A stretch of DNA of 32,644 nt from Lautropia sp. (GCA_030532425.1 JAUNLD010000035.1:1-32644); one strand, 5' to 3'. Shown: positions 7,930 through 17,293, numbered from the stretch's first letter. Program-made: numbers and translations. The notes: a model not told the origin generated them from the sequence alone.

Positions 7930-10257
7930 GTGCCTCGGTATCGCGCCGAGGAACCGGGTATCAAACACGCGATTTTCCCCTCATGGATCGGCACGCTGGC
8001 TGCCGCCGCCACCCTGGCCTGGACGGCGCCGGCCCTTGCCTTCACCCCGTTCACCGTTCGTGACATCCGGGTTCAGGGCTTGCAACGCACCGAGGCGGGT
8101 ACGGTCTTTGGCTATCTGCCCCTGCGGGTGGGTGACGAGCTCACCCCGGCCCGTGCCAGCGAGGCGATCAAGGCGCTCTACGCCACGGGTTTCTTCAAGG
8201 ACGTGCAGCTGGCCCGCGAGGGCGAGGTGCTGGTCGTGCGTGTCGAGGAGCGCCCGGCCATCGCCTCGGTCGACATCAGCGGCTCGCGCGAGTTCGATGC
8301 CGAGGCGCTGAAGAAGGCGCTGCGCCATGCCGGCCTGGCCGAGGCCCGCATCTTCGACCGGGCCGTGCTCGAGCGCGCCGAGCAGGAAATCCGCAACCAG
8401 TACCTGTCGCGTGGCAAGTATTCGGTCAAGATCACCGCCTCGGTCACGCCGCTGGAGCGCAACCGCGTGGCCATCTCGCTGGCCATCGACGAAGGGGCCA
8501 ACGCCCGCATCGCCCAGATCCGCATCCTGGGCAGCAAGGTGTTTTCGGAAGAGACCCTGCTCGATCAGCTCAAGCTGACCACGCCCAACTGGCTGTCGTG
8601 GTACACCAAGACCGATCAGTACTCGCGCGAGAAGCTGGCGGGCGACCTGGAAACCCTGCGCTCGTTCTACCTCAACCGCGGCTACCTGGAATTCGGCATC
8701 GAATCCACCCAGGTCTCGATCGACCCGGCCCGCGAGAAGGTTTACGTCACCCTCACCATCAAGGAGGGCGAGCGTTACCGCGTGCGCAACCTGCGCTTCG
8801 GCGGCAACACCCTCGGGCGTGATGCGCTGTTCCGCAAGGCGCTCAAGCTCAGGCAGGGCGATGTGTTTTCGGGCGAGCTGCTGTCGCAGAGCGAAAAGCA
8901 GATCACCGACGAGCTGGGCGCCATCGGCTACGCCTTTGCCAACGTGCATGCCGTGCCCACCATCGACCGCGACAGGCGCGAGGTCGACTACACCCTCAAC
9001 ATCGACCCCGGCCGCCGGGCCTATGTGCGCCGGATCACCATCGCCGGCAACCAGCGCACCCGCGACGAGGTCATCCGCCGCGAGCTGCGGCAGTTTGAAG
9101 GGGCGTGGTTCGATGCCGAGAAGATTGCGCTCTCGCGCGATCGCGTCGAGCGTCTGGGCTATTTCCAGGACGTGCAGATCACCAACGTGCCGGTACCGGG
9201 CGTGCCCGACCAGGTCGACCTGCTGGTCAAGGTGACCGAACGGGCCACCGGCAACGTCAGCTTTGGTGCGGGCTATTCCACCACCGACCGGCTGCTGCTG
9301 ATGGTGCAGCTGAACGAGCCGAACTTCCTGGGTACCGGCAACACGCTGGCGGTCGAGGTCAACACGGGCCAGACGCAGCGCACCGCCTCCATCTCGTACA
9401 TCAACCCGTACTTCACCCAGGACGGCGTCAGCCTCTCGACCGACCTGTACTCGCGCACCTTCAACGCGCTCAATTCGGGCCTGGGCGATTACCGCAACCG
9501 TTCCTCGGGCTTTGGCCTGCGCTGGGGCATCCCCTATACCGAACTCGACCGCCTGAGCTTTGGCGTCGTCTTCGAGCAGAACCAGATCAAGCCCGGCTCG
9601 GGGGCGCTGCCACGCCGCTACACCGAATACATCAACCAGTTCGGCTACACCAGCGATGCCTGGCTGGCCACACTGGGCTGGTCACGCGATTCGCGTGACA
9701 GTGCGCTGGCGCCCACCCGTGGCCGCCTGCAGCGGGCCAACCTGGAAGTGACCTTCCCGGGGCAGGACATGTCCTATTCGCGCACCAGTTACCAGCACAT
9801 CTGGTATACGCCGATCACCAAGGACTACACCTTCGCCCTGTCGGCCGAGCTGGGCTACGGCAAGGGCTTCAACGGAAAACCCTATCCGGTGTTCAAGAAT
9901 TTCTATGCCGGCGGCATCAACTCGGTGCGTGGCTTCAGCCCCAACACGCTGGGCCCGCGCGATGTGGTCGACAACCTGCCGCTGGGCGGCAATGCGCAGG
10001 TGGCGGCCAGCGCCGAGATCCTCTTTCCGCTGCCCGGCACTGGCAACGACAAGACGGTACGCGCCTTCCTGTTTGCCGATGCCGGCAACGTCTTCGAGGG
10101 ACGCATCCGCCTGGGCGAGCTGCGCTACTCGATGGGGGCGGGCATCAACTGGCTCTCGCCCATCGGTCCGCTCAAGCTCTCGCTGGGCTACCCGCTCAAG
10201 CGCAAACCGGGTGATGACACCCAGCGCGTCCAGTTCGAGATCGGTAGCAGTTTCTGA
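7930..10257 (+). CDS. bamA: outer-membrane protein assembly factor BamA
   Basis: Core of the BAM complex, which folds and inserts beta-barrel proteins into the outer membrane. The protein has a signal peptide ending ...TAPALA, five POTRA repeats (first begins FTVRDIRVQGLQRTE), and a C-terminal 16-strand barrel with NSVRGF and the terminal aromatic Phe that acts as the BAM signal. Length 775 fits the family. The nearest conventional start is GTG at 7930, which has no Shine-Dalgarno. A GAGGAA motif at 7948-7953 sits six bases before an in-frame ATC at 7960; starting there gives a compact signal peptide (MKHAIFPSW...). The true start may therefore be AUC at 7960. Confidence 0.95.
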   Translation: MPRYRAEEPGIKHAIFPSWIGTLAAAATLAWTAPALAFTPFTVRDIRVQGLQRTEAGTVFGYLPLRVGDELTPARASEAIKALYATGFFKDVQLAREGEVLVVRVEERPAIASVDISGSREFDAEALKKALRHAGLAEARIFDRAVLERAEQEIRNQYLSRGKYSVKITASVTPLERNRVAISLAIDEGANARIAQIRILGSKVFSEETLLDQLKLTTPNWLSWYTKTDQYSREKLAGDLETLRSFYLNRGYLEFGIESTQVSIDPAREKVYVTLTIKEGERYRVRNLRFGGNTLGRDALFRKALKLRQGDVFSGELLSQSEKQITDELGAIGYAFANVHAVPTIDRDRREVDYTLNIDPGRRAYVRRITIAGNQRTRDEVIRRELRQFEGAWFDAEKIALSRDRVERLGYFQDVQITNVPVPGVPDQVDLLVKVTERATGNVSFGAGYSTTDRLLLMVQLNEPNFLGTGNTLAVEVNTGQTQRTASISYINPYFTQDGVSLSTDLYSRTFNALNSGLGDYRNRSSGFGLRWGIPYTELDRLSFGVVFEQNQIKPGSGALPRRYTEYINQFGYTSDAWLATLGWSRDSRDSALAPTRGRLQRANLEVTFPGQDMSYSRTSYQHIWYTPITKDYTFALSAELGYGKGFNGKPYPVFKNFYAGGINSVRGFSPNTLGPRDVVDNLPLGGNAQVAASAEILFPLPGTGNDKTVRAFLFADAGNVFEGRIRLGELRYSMGAGINWLSPIGPLKLSLGYPLKRKPGDDTQRVQFEIGSSF
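7948..7962 (+). promoter_or_regulatory. Shine-Dalgarno and putative AUC start of bamA
   Basis: GAGGAA at 7948-7953, a 6-nt spacer, then ATC at 7960 in frame with bamA. No ATG lies near the signal peptide. The upstream GTG at 7930 has no purine-rich site in front of it and would add an atypical, partly acidic ten-residue N-terminus. This pattern suggests initiation at AUC, a rare start codon. Inferred, not proven. Confidence 0.5.
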
Positions 10258-10332
10258 AGTATGTCAGAATCACCCGTCGACCGCCCGGCTGGCTGCCGGG
10301 CACTGTGTCCGATTCACACGAGTTGAGCATTC

Positions 10333-10887
10333 ATGAATTTTCACACCCAGAAGACCCAGACCACGGCTTCGGTACGCCGTGCCGGAATCACCGCCGTGCT
10401 GGCCGCCTGTGTGGCCGTGATCGCTGCACCAGCCGTTGCCCAGGGCACCAGCTCTGCGCGTATCGGTTTCGTCAGCACCGAGCGCATCATGCGCGATTCC
10501 ACCCCGGCCAAGGCCGCCCAGTCCAAGATCGAGAAGGATTTCTCCCGTCGTGACAAGGAGATCCAGGATCTGGCTGCCCGCCTGCGCAGCGCCTCCGAGC
10601 GCTTCGAGAAGGACGGTGCCGTCATGAGCGATTCCGATCGTGCCCGCCGTCAGCGCGAGCTGTCCGACATGGACCGCGACCTGCAGCGTCGCCAGCGCGA
10701 ATTCCGCGAAGACCTCAACCAGCGTCGCAACGAGGAGCTCAGCTCCGTGCTCGACAAGGCCAACCGCGCCATCAAGAGCATCGCCGAGCGCGAGAAATTC
10801 GACCTGATCCTGCAGGACGCGGTCTACGTCAGCCCCCGGCTCGACATCACCGACGCCGTCATCAAGCAGCTCAACGCGGGCCGCTGA
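10333..10887 (+). CDS. skp: periplasmic chaperone Skp / OmpH family
   Basis: Periplasmic holdase that carries unfolded outer-membrane proteins to BAM. The 184-residue protein starts with a signal peptide (hydrophobic AGITAVLAACVAVIAAPAVAQ, cleavage after AVA) followed by ARIGFVSTERIMRDSTPAKAA, the family's first strand and helix. The middle (about residues 60-145) is strongly charged and predicted coiled-coil, the Skp tentacles, and the chain ends with DLILQDAVYVSPRLDITDAVIKQLN. It sits between bamA and lpxD, its standard place. The stop is followed by a 60-bp gap to lpxD. Confidence 0.93.
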   Translation: MNFHTQKTQTTASVRRAGITAVLAACVAVIAAPAVAQGTSSARIGFVSTERIMRDSTPAKAAQSKIEKDFSRRDKEIQDLAARLRSASERFEKDGAVMSDSDRARRQRELSDMDRDLQRRQREFREDLNQRRNEELSSVLDKANRAIKSIAEREKFDLILQDAVYVSPRLDITDAVIKQLNAGR

Positions 10888-10947
10888 TCCTCTTGCTGCC
10901 GGCCCTGCGGGGTGGGTGGCACTGATGCAGAAGGAGCAACTCAAGGC

Positions 10948-12018
10948 ATGAAGCGGATTCTTCCGACACCCGTCACGCTCCGGGCCCTGGCCGAGGTGCT
11001 GGGGGCCGAGCTGCGGGGCGATCCCGAGGCCCGGGTGCGCCGGCTGGCCAGCCTGCGCAGCGCCGATGCGCAGAGCATCAGTTTTCTGGTGCGTCCGCAG
11101 CAGCGGCAGGCTGCGCACGACAGCAAGGCCGTGGCCTTCATCGTCTCGCCGGCCCTGGCCGACGAGGTGCCGGCCGGTGCCAACCTGCTGATCGATGCCA
11201 ATCCCTACCATGCCTATGCGCGGCTGGCGCAGTGGTTCGATGCGCAGGTCAATCCGCTGCCCCCCGCGGGCATCGCCCCCGGGGCCCATGTCCATCCGGA
11301 TGCGCAGGTGGCGGCCAGCGCCGTCATCGAGGCGGGGGCGGTCATCGCCGGGGGGGCCCAGATCGGCGAGCGCGCCTGGATCGGCGCAGGCTGCTCGGTG
11401 GGGGCGGGCGCCGCCGTCGGGGCCGACACGCGGCTGCATCCGGGCGTGATGCTTGGCAACGATTGCGTCGTCGGCGAGCGCTGCATCGTGCACAGCGGGG
11501 CGGTCATCGGTGCGGACGGCTTTGGCTTTGCCCCGAAGAAGGGCGGTGGCTGGACCAAGATCCCGCAGCTGGGCGCCGTCGTCATCGGGCATGATGTCGA
11601 GATCGGCGCCTGCACCTGCATCGACCGTGGCGCGCTTGACGACACCATCATCGAAGACGGCTGCAAGATCGATAATCTGGTGCAAATCGCCCATAATGTC
11701 CGGATTGGTTCGGACACGGCCATTGCCGCCTGTGCCGGCATTGCCGGCAGTGCCGTCATTGGCCGGCGCGTGCAGATCGGTGGGGCCGCAGGCATCTTCG
11801 GTCACATCAGCATCTGCGACGACGCCGTGGTGTCGACGATGACGCTGATTTCCAAGCCGATCACCAAACCCGGTTTCTACAGCGGCATTTTCCCGTCGAT
11901 GGAAAACGCCCAGTGGGAGCGTGCAGCCGCCGTCGTCCGGCAGCTGCCCGAGATGCGCAAGCGCCTGCGCCGACTGGAACAGGCCGTGCCATCCGGTGGG
12001 CAAGACGCCGATCAATAG
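10948..12018 (+). CDS. lpxD: UDP-3-O-(3-hydroxyacyl)glucosamine N-acyltransferase
   Basis: Third step of lipid A synthesis: transfers a hydroxyacyl chain from ACP to the 2-amino group of UDP-3-O-acylglucosamine. The 356-residue protein has an N-terminal uridine-binding domain ([15 protein letters not shown]...SISFLVRPQ), a left-handed beta-helix of hexapeptide repeats (from about residue 110), and the catalytic His in [10 protein letters not shown] (His about 249). The ATG at 10948 has an AAGGAG site at 10931-10936 and gives the family N-terminus; the GTG at 10912 is less likely. fabZ, lpxA and lpxB follow closely. Confidence 0.96.
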   Translation: MKRILPTPVTLRALAEVLGAELRGDPEARVRRLASLRSADAQSISFLVRPQQRQAAHDSKAVAFIVSPALADEVPAGANLLIDANPYHAYARLAQWFDAQVNPLPPAGIAPGAHVHPDAQVAASAVIEAGAVIAGGAQIGERAWIGAGCSVGAGAAVGADTRLHPGVMLGNDCVVGERCIVHSGAVIGADGFGFAPKKGGGWTKIPQLGAVVIGHDVEIGACTCIDRGALDDTIIEDGCKIDNLVQIAHNVRIGSDTAIAACAGIAGSAVIGRRVQIGGAAGIFGHISICDDAVVSTMTLISKPITKPGFYSGIFPSMENAQWERAAAVVRQLPEMRKRLRRLEQAVPSGGQDADQ

Positions 12019-12044
12019 AACGCAGCCAGAGATTTTGTCCAAGC

Positions 12045-12554
12045 ATGATTGAAAAACAGCCGGCGATCGACATCACCGAAATCCTTCGTTACCTGCCCCA
12101 TCGCTACCCGTTCCTGCTGATCGACCGCGTCACCGAGATCGAGCACGACAAGCGCATCCTGGCGCTGAAGAACGTCACCATCAACGAACCCTTCTTCCAG
12201 GGCCACTTTCCGCACGTGCCGGTGATGCCGGGCGTGCTGGTGCTGGAGGCGATGGCCCAGGCCGCCGGCATCCTGTCCTTTGCCAGCATGGGACGTTATT
12301 CCGACTCCAACTCGGTCTACTACTTTGCCGGCATCGATTCGGCCCGCTTCAAGCGGCCGGTCAGCCCCGGTGACCAGCTGCTGCTGGACGTGCAGATCAC
12401 CCGCAAGTCGCGCCTGGTCTGGAAGTTCCACGGCGTCGCCACCGTCGATGGCCAGCTGGTGGCCGAAGCCGACCTGATGTGCGCGCTGCGCGAGATCAGC
12501 CGTGCCGACGAGGACAGCACCCCGCCGGGAAAGATCGACACCACCCGCGCCTGA
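12045..12554 (+). CDS. fabZ: 3-hydroxyacyl-[acyl-carrier-protein] dehydratase FabZ
   Basis: Dehydrates 3-hydroxyacyl-ACP to trans-2-enoyl-ACP in fatty acid elongation. It competes with LpxA for hydroxyacyl-ACP, so its place in the lipid A cluster balances phospholipid against lipopolysaccharide. The 169 residues form a single hot-dog fold with [17 protein letters not shown], the catalytic His in [11 protein letters not shown] and the catalytic Glu in LEAMAQAAG. About 20 extra C-terminal polar residues follow the core. ATG 12045 ([14 protein letters not shown]) is the family start. It is followed by lpxA after 8 bp. Confidence 0.96.
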   Translation: MIEKQPAIDITEILRYLPHRYPFLLIDRVTEIEHDKRILALKNVTINEPFFQGHFPHVPVMPGVLVLEAMAQAAGILSFASMGRYSDSNSVYYFAGIDSARFKRPVSPGDQLLLDVQITRKSRLVWKFHGVATVDGQLVAEADLMCALREISRADEDSTPPGKIDTTRA

Positions 12555-12562
12555 TCCCGACG

Positions 12563-13357
12563 ATGGCCGCTGCTCTCATCCACCCGACTGCCGTCATCGA
12601 TCCGCGTGCCGAGCTGCACGAGAGCGTGCAGGTCGGGCCTTACGCCGTCATCGGCAGCCAGGTGCGCATCGGTGCCGGCAGCATCGTCGGTGCCCATGCC
12701 GTCATCGAAGGTCCGTGCACCCTCGGCCAGAACAACCGCCTGCACCCGTTCTGTTCGATCGGCGGCGCGCCGCAAGACAAGAAGTACGCGGGCGAACAGA
12801 CTTCGCTCGAAATCGGTGACGGCAACACCATCCGCGAATACGTCACCATCAACCGCGGCACCGTGCAGGATGGCGGCGTCACCCGCGTGGGCAACGACAA
12901 CTGGATCATGGCCTACGTGCACATTGCGCACGACTGCCAGGTGGGCAACCATACCATCTTTGCCAACACCACCAACCTGGCCGGCCACGTCCAGATCGGC
13001 GACTGGGTGATTCTGGGCGGCAACAGCCAGGTCCACCAGTTCTGCAAGATCGGTGCCCACGCCATGACGGGCACCGGCTCGATCGTGCTGCAGGACATCC
13101 CCACCTATGTGATGGCCTCGGGCAACCCGCTGGCCACCCACGGCATCAACGCCGAGGGCTTGCGCCGGCGCGGCTACGGCGCCGACGAGATCGCCATCAT
13201 CCGCCGTGCCTACAAGGTGCTGTATCGCCAGGGGCTGTCGCTGGCCGAGGCGCGCAGCGCCTTGCAGGAGATGGCCGATGCCGATGCCGTGCAGGCGCGC
13301 TGCATTGCGCCGCTGCTTGCCTTTCTGGCTGGCGTCACCCGGGGCATCGCCCGCTGA
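12563..13357 (+). CDS. lpxA: acyl-ACP-UDP-N-acetylglucosamine O-acyltransferase
   Basis: First step of lipid A synthesis: transfers a 3-hydroxyacyl chain from ACP to the 3-OH of UDP-GlcNAc. The 264-residue protein is a hexapeptide-repeat left-handed beta-helix starting IHPTAVIDPRAELHESVQVGP, with the catalytic His in VHIAHDCQVG (His 120 and His 123 visible), followed by LAGHVQIGDWVILGGNSQVHQFC and a C-terminal helical region (GINAEGLRRRGYG). The start at 12563 is 8 bp after fabZ. The stop is 2 bp before the GTG start of lpxB, implying coupled translation. Confidence 0.97.
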   Translation: MAAALIHPTAVIDPRAELHESVQVGPYAVIGSQVRIGAGSIVGAHAVIEGPCTLGQNNRLHPFCSIGGAPQDKKYAGEQTSLEIGDGNTIREYVTINRGTVQDGGVTRVGNDNWIMAYVHIAHDCQVGNHTIFANTTNLAGHVQIGDWVILGGNSQVHQFCKIGAHAMTGTGSIVLQDIPTYVMASGNPLATHGINAEGLRRRGYGADEIAIIRRAYKVLYRQGLSLAEARSALQEMADADAVQARCIAPLLAFLAGVTRGIAR

Positions 13358-13359
13358 TC

Positions 13360-14703
13360 GTGGGTCCGCAGCTCGGCCTGGTTGCTGGCGAAGCCTCGGG
13401 CGATCTGCTGGCCTCGTCGGTACTCAGCCGCTGGCGCGCGCTGCCGCCCGGGCAGCAACCCGTGTGTGCCGGCATCGGTGGTCCGGGCATGCAGGCCCAG
13501 GGCTTTCAGGCCTGGTGGCCGGCCGAATGGCTGGCCGTGCACGGCTACAGCGCGGCCCTCAAGGCGCTGCCCCGCCTGCTGTGGGTGCGCCGCCAGCTGC
13601 GCCAGCGCCTGCTGCGCTGGCCGGCGCAGGCCTTCATCGGTGTCGATGCACCCGATTTCAATCTGGGCCTGGAGATGAAGCTGCGTGCGGCCGGCGTGCG
13701 CACCTACCACTTCGTCAGTCCGTCGATCTGGGCGTGGCGGCGTGAGCGCATCGACAAGATCCGTCTGGCCGTCGACCACATGCTGCTGGTCTTTCCCTTC
13801 GAACAGGCCATCTACCGCGAGGCCGGCATTCCCGCCACCTACGTCGGCCATCCGCTGGCCGACCAGATCCCCGTCGACATCGACCGGGCGGCGGCCCGGC
13901 GCGTGCTCGGCCTGGATGAAAAAGCCGTGGTCATCGCCTTGCTGCCCGGCAGCCGGCAGGCCGAGGTCGAGCACCTGGCGCCGGTCTTTCTGGCCGCGGC
14001 TGCCATCCTGCACCAGCGCCATCCCCAGTGGCAGTTCATCCTGCCGGCTGCCAGTGAGGCCCGCCTGGCCGAATTGCGCCAGCTGGTGCAGGCGCAGCAG
14101 CCAGGCCTGCCCCTGCAGCTGCTGGCCGGCCAGTCGCACACCGCCCTGGCTGCCTGCGACCAGACGCTGATCGCCAGCGGCACCGCCACGCTCGAAGCGG
14201 CCCTCTTCAAGCGGCCGATGGTGATCGCCTACCGGATGTCGGCGATGTCGTACCGGCTGATGAAGGGGCGCAACTACCAGCCCTGGTTCGGCCTGCCCAA
14301 CATCCTCGCCCACGAGTTTCTGGTGCCCGAATTCATTCAGGATGCGGCCACGCCGCAGGCACTGGCCGACGCGCTGGAGCAGCAGCTGCTGGACACCGCC
14401 GGCTGCGAGCGGCTGGTGAGCCGTTTTGCCGAGATGCACCACAGCCTGGCCCGTGGCTGTGCCCAGGCCGTGGCCGATACCGTCATGGCCGACCTGGCCG
14501 AGCATGGCTGCCCCCCCCCTGCGCGCACGGACACCACCGATAGCACGTATGGCACGGATGGCATGGAGCATACGGATGGTACGGGCAGTGCGGACGGCAC
14601 GGATGGCGCCAGTGGCAACCCCGGCCCCCATGACAGCCCCCGTACCCCGGCCGATCTCATCAGCGACCCGGTGTCTTCATCCAGAACCCATTCAAAACCA
14701 TGA
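13360..14703 (+). CDS. lpxB: lipid-A-disaccharide synthase with unusual C-terminal tail
   Basis: Membrane-associated GT-B glycosyltransferase that joins UDP-2,3-diacylglucosamine and lipid X to make the lipid A disaccharide. GEASGD (10-15), [33 protein letters not shown] and [11 protein letters not shown] are visible, and the acceptor loop [11 protein letters not shown] is intact. It starts with GTG two bases after lpxA. At 447 residues it is about 60 longer than the usual 380-390. The excess begins at a run of nine C (14511-14519) and is a low-complexity Thr/Asp/Gly/Ser tail containing repeated ACGGATGG units. One added base in the run would stop the protein eight codons later, near the normal length. 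Its stop overlaps rnhB (ATGA). Confidence 0.95.
   Translation: MGPQLGLVAGEASGDLLASSVLSRWRALPPGQQPVCAGIGGPGMQAQGFQAWWPAEWLAVHGYSAALKALPRLLWVRRQLRQRLLRWPAQAFIGVDAPDFNLGLEMKLRAAGVRTYHFVSPSIWAWRRERIDKIRLAVDHMLLVFPFEQAIYREAGIPATYVGHPLADQIPVDIDRAAARRVLGLDEKAVVIALLPGSRQAEVEHLAPVFLAAAAILHQRHPQWQFILPAASEARLAELRQLVQAQQPGLPLQLLAGQSHTALAACDQTLIASGTATLEAALFKRPMVIAYRMSAMSYRLMKGRNYQPWFGLPNILAHEFLVPEFIQDAATPQALADALEQQLLDTAGCERLVSRFAEMHHSLARGCAQAVADTVMADLAEHGCPPPARTDTTDSTYGTDGMEHTDGTGSADGTDGASGNPGPHDSPRTPADLISDPVSSSRTHSKP
14511..14519 (+). repeat. C9 homopolymer at the LpxB C-terminal junction
   Basis: Nine consecutive C at LpxB codons 384-387, where the conserved domain ends. With one extra C the frame reaches TAG eight codons after the run; with one fewer it stays open to the 14740 region, into rnhB. 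Such a tract can slip during replication. It is followed by imperfect ACGGATGG repeats (about 14545-14609). Confidence 0.6.
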
Positions 14704-15326
14704 TGAACACACCCGCGTCCATGTCCGCACCTGCGTCTGAACCCGCCATCACGCTCATCGCCGGCGTCGATGAGGCCGGCCGTGGACCGCTGGCCGGCCC
14801 GGTCTTTGCCGCGGCCGTCATCCTCTCGCCCGATCGGCCCATCGCCGGCCTGCGTGATTCCAAAAAGCTCAGTGCCCGTCAGCGTGAGCGCCTGGCCGCC
14901 GAGATCCGCGAGAAAGCCCTGTGCTTTGCCATCACCGAGGCCAGTGTCGACGAGATCGACCGCCTCAACATCCTGCAAGCCACCTTGCAGGCCATGCGTG
15001 CCGCCGTCGAGGCCCTGGCGGTCACGCCCGGGCGCGTGCTGGTCGATGGCAACCAGCGCCCACCCATTCCCCACCTGCCGGTGCAGACGGTGGTGGGGGG
15101 GGATGACCGGGAGCCAGCCATTGCCGCCGCCTCGATCCTGGCCAAGACGGCGCGGGATGCGCTGATGCTGGACTACGCCCGGCAGTATCCGGGTTATGGC
15201 TTCGAGCAGCACAAGGGCTATGGCACGCGCCAGCACCTGGAGGCGCTGCGCACGCTGGGGCCCAGCCCGGTACATCGCCGCAGCTTTGCCCCGGTGGCAC
15301 GGGCGCTGGCCGAAGCAGGGGGCTGA
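14700..15326 (+). CDS. rnhB: ribonuclease HII
   Basis: Cuts RNA in RNA/DNA hybrids and at single ribonucleotides in DNA, starting ribonucleotide excision repair. The 208-residue protein has the active-site motif [14 protein letters not shown] (Asp24, Glu25), [13 protein letters not shown], the Asp in VLVDGNQ, and the [12 protein letters not shown] helix followed by the C-terminal [18 protein letters not shown] and HRRSF motifs. It starts with two ATGs (14700 and 14703), the first overlapping the lpxB stop. A run of eight G (15095-15102) encodes Gly-Gly ahead of the AAASILAK helix. The lpxA-lpxB-rnhB order is standard. A methyltransferase gene follows after 4 bp. Confidence 0.96.
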   Translation: MMNTPASMSAPASEPAITLIAGVDEAGRGPLAGPVFAAAVILSPDRPIAGLRDSKKLSARQRERLAAEIREKALCFAITEASVDEIDRLNILQATLQAMRAAVEALAVTPGRVLVDGNQRPPIPHLPVQTVVGGDDREPAIAAASILAKTARDALMLDYARQYPGYGFEQHKGYGTRQHLEALRTLGPSPVHRRSFAPVARALAEAGG

Positions 15327-15330
15327 GCCG

Positions 15331-16209
15331 GTGGCCGACATGATTGCCCGCCTGCGGGCCGCCTGCCAGCACTTCCAGCCCACCCCGGTCGGGATCAGCT
15401 CGGCCGCCAACCCGCGGCTGCGTCAGCTTCGGGGCCTGCTGGAATCGGCCCGCGAGCGTCGGCGCCAGGGCCAGACCGTGCTCGATGGCTGGCATCTGCT
15501 GGAGGCCTGGCTGCACCAGGGCGGGGCCGTGCAGCAGCTGGTGCTGCCCCGGCGCACGTGGCTGCGCCTCGACACGCCCCCGCTCATGGCCGACCGGAGC
15601 GAGGCCAGCAGCCGTGCAGCCCTCGACGGGCTGGCCACGTCCCGCTGGCTGGTGCTGGACGATGCGCTCTTCGATGCGCTCGACATCCTGCCCTCGCCGG
15701 TGCCGGTGCTGGCACTGGTCGATGCCCCGGCCCCCGCGTTGCCGGCACAGCTGGATGCGCACCGCGATGTCGTCATCCTCGACCGGGTGCAGGACCCCGG
15801 CAATGTCGGGGCCATCATCCGCACTGCCGCTGCCGCAGGCATCCGTACGCTGCTGACCACGCCGGGTACTGCCGCCTGCTGGTCGCCTAAGGTGCTGCGT
15901 GCCGGCATGGGCGGGCATTTCGTGCTGGCCATCCACGAAGGCATCGTGCCGGCCGATCTGCCGGCCCTGCTGCGGCAACCCCTGGCCGGCACCGTGCTCG
16001 ATGGCGGGCAGTCGCTGCATGCACAGGATCTGCGGGTACCGCTGGCCTGGGTCTTCGGCAATGAGGGGGAGGGCATCGACCCCGCCCTGCAGGCCCGCCT
16101 GGGCCTGCGCCTGACGATTCCGCAGGCAGCCGGGGTCGAATCACTCAATGTGGCGGCAGCCGCGGCCGTCTGCCTCTTCGAGCAGCGCCGGCAGCGGCTG
16201 GCTGCCTAG
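15331..16209 (+). CDS. SpoU/TrmH-family RNA 2'-O-ribose methyltransferase
   Basis: SPOUT-class methyltransferase that uses S-adenosylmethionine to methylate a ribose 2'-OH of rRNA or tRNA. The 292-residue chain has an N-terminal substrate-binding domain (ISSAANPRLRQLRGLLES... with VLDGWHLLEAWL), a spacer, and the C-terminal knotted domain with motif 1 DRVQDPGNVGAIIRTAAAAG, motif 2 WVFGNEGEGI and motif 3 IPQAAGVESLNVAAAAAVCLFE. GTG 15331 is preferred because an AGGGGG sequence lies 8 bp upstream; ATG 15340 is possible. It closes the long plus-strand cluster. The exact RNA target cannot be read from sequence. Confidence 0.92.
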   Translation: MADMIARLRAACQHFQPTPVGISSAANPRLRQLRGLLESARERRRQGQTVLDGWHLLEAWLHQGGAVQQLVLPRRTWLRLDTPPLMADRSEASSRAALDGLATSRWLVLDDALFDALDILPSPVPVLALVDAPAPALPAQLDAHRDVVILDRVQDPGNVGAIIRTAAAAGIRTLLTTPGTAACWSPKVLRAGMGGHFVLAIHEGIVPADLPALLRQPLAGTVLDGGQSLHAQDLRVPLAWVFGNEGEGIDPALQARLGLRLTIPQAAGVESLNVAAAAAVCLFEQRRQRLAA

Positions 16210-16332
16210 CCGTCCGCTCCCCAGGGCCATCGCGGCCGGCAAGCCGGGCACACCGGCCGGTCAGGAACATCGGTCACGACCGCTGCCCGGGCCACGCCCA
16301 TGCCGCCCCGGGAGCGCCTGTCGTCCCGGCGC

Positions 16333-17184
16333 TCAGAACGCCGCATCCGGCTGTTCGATCACCGTCAGGATCGTGGCTGCAATCTCCTCGATCGACTTGG
16401 TGGTGGTGGACAGCATCGCAATCCCCTCGCGCCGCATCATCGACTCGGCTGCCGCCACTTCCTCGCGGCAGTTGGCCAGCGAGGCATAGCGGCTGTCGGG
16501 GCGGCGCTCGCTGCGCACCTCGTGCAGGCGCTCGGGGGTGATCGTCAGCCCGAACAGCTTGTTCTTGTACTTGTAGAGCGCCTCGGGCAGGCGCATCCGG
16601 TCGAAATCTTCGGGGATCAGCGGGTAATTGGCCGCCTTGATGCCGTGCTGGATCGACAGATAGAGGCTGGTCGGCGTCTTGCCGCAGCGCGACACCCCGA
16701 CCAGGATCACGTCGGCGGTGTGCAGCTCGGCATGTTGCTGCCCGTCATCGTGCGAGAGCGAGAAATTGATGGCATCGATGCGCGCCTGATACTGGTCGGG
16801 GCTCTTGATGCGGTGAAACTGCCCCATGCTGTGCGAGGACTTGCGCCCCAGCTCGCCCTCCAGCCGCGAGACGAAGGTGCCGATCAGGTCCAGATAGAGC
16901 GCGGCCGCCGTCTGCACGATGCCGCTGATGGCCGGGTTGGCCAGCGTCGAGAACACCAGCGGGCGCTGCCCGTCGCTGCTGCCCTGGGCGTTGATCCGCG
17001 CCACCGCCTCCCGCGCCTTGTCTTCGGTGTCGATGAAGGGCAGGCGCACATAGCGGGTGTGCATGTCGTCAAACTGGCTCAGCAGCGAGCACCCGAAGGT
17101 TTCGGCCGTGATGCCGGTGCCGTCAGAGATGAAGAAGGCGGTGCGTTCGGGCCGGCCGCCACCGGTGTGGGAAGAAAGAGGCAT
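16333..17184 (-). CDS. ppsR: PEP synthase regulatory protein (bifunctional kinase/pyrophosphorylase)
   Basis: DUF299-family enzyme that inactivates PEP synthase by ADP-dependent phosphorylation of a Thr next to the catalytic His, and reactivates it by Pi-dependent dephosphorylation. The 283-residue protein starts with FFISDGTGITAETFG, carries the P-loop-like GVSRCGKTPTS (about 163-173), and has the conserved HSMGQFH and YPLIPEDF regions. MPLSSHTGGG at 17184 gives the best family length; an upstream in-frame ATG at 17235 would add 17 residues. It is divergent from ppsA, its target, and convergent with the methyltransferase gene. Confidence 0.93.
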   Translation of the reverse strand: MPLSSHTGGGRPERTAFFISDGTGITAETFGCSLLSQFDDMHTRYVRLPFIDTEDKAREAVARINAQGSSDGQRPLVFSTLANPAISGIVQTAAALYLDLIGTFVSRLEGELGRKSSHSMGQFHRIKSPDQYQARIDAINFSLSHDDGQQHAELHTADVILVGVSRCGKTPTSLYLSIQHGIKAANYPLIPEDFDRMRLPEALYKYKNKLFGLTITPERLHEVRSERRPDSRYASLANCREEVAAAESMMRREGIAMLSTTTKSIEEIAATILTVIEQPDAAF

Positions 17185-17271
17185 GGAAGAAGCGATCCGG
17201 AAAGGCAGAGCGGGCAGGGTAGCGCAATGCAGCATCCCGTGCCGGCTGCGACGCCCATGAATGGATTAAAA

Positions 17272-17293
17272 ATTGTTCAAAGATTGTTCAAAG
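17272..17293. repeat. tandem 11-bp repeat in the ppsR-ppsA divergent promoter region
   Basis: ATTGTTCAAAG occurs twice back to back (17272-17282 and 17283-17293) in the only AT-rich patch of the divergent gap. On the minus strand each copy contains TTGAAC, a plausible -35 element for ppsR, with a TAAT-containing stretch downstream. It may be an operator or promoter. The rest of the gap (to 17610) is ppsA leader. Confidence 0.4.

Noticed and set aside
16210-16332. GC-rich inverted segments between the methyltransferase and ppsR as a terminator
   Set aside because: Short GGCCGG/CCGGCC matches only, no T-run, not distinguishable from background in such GC-rich DNA.
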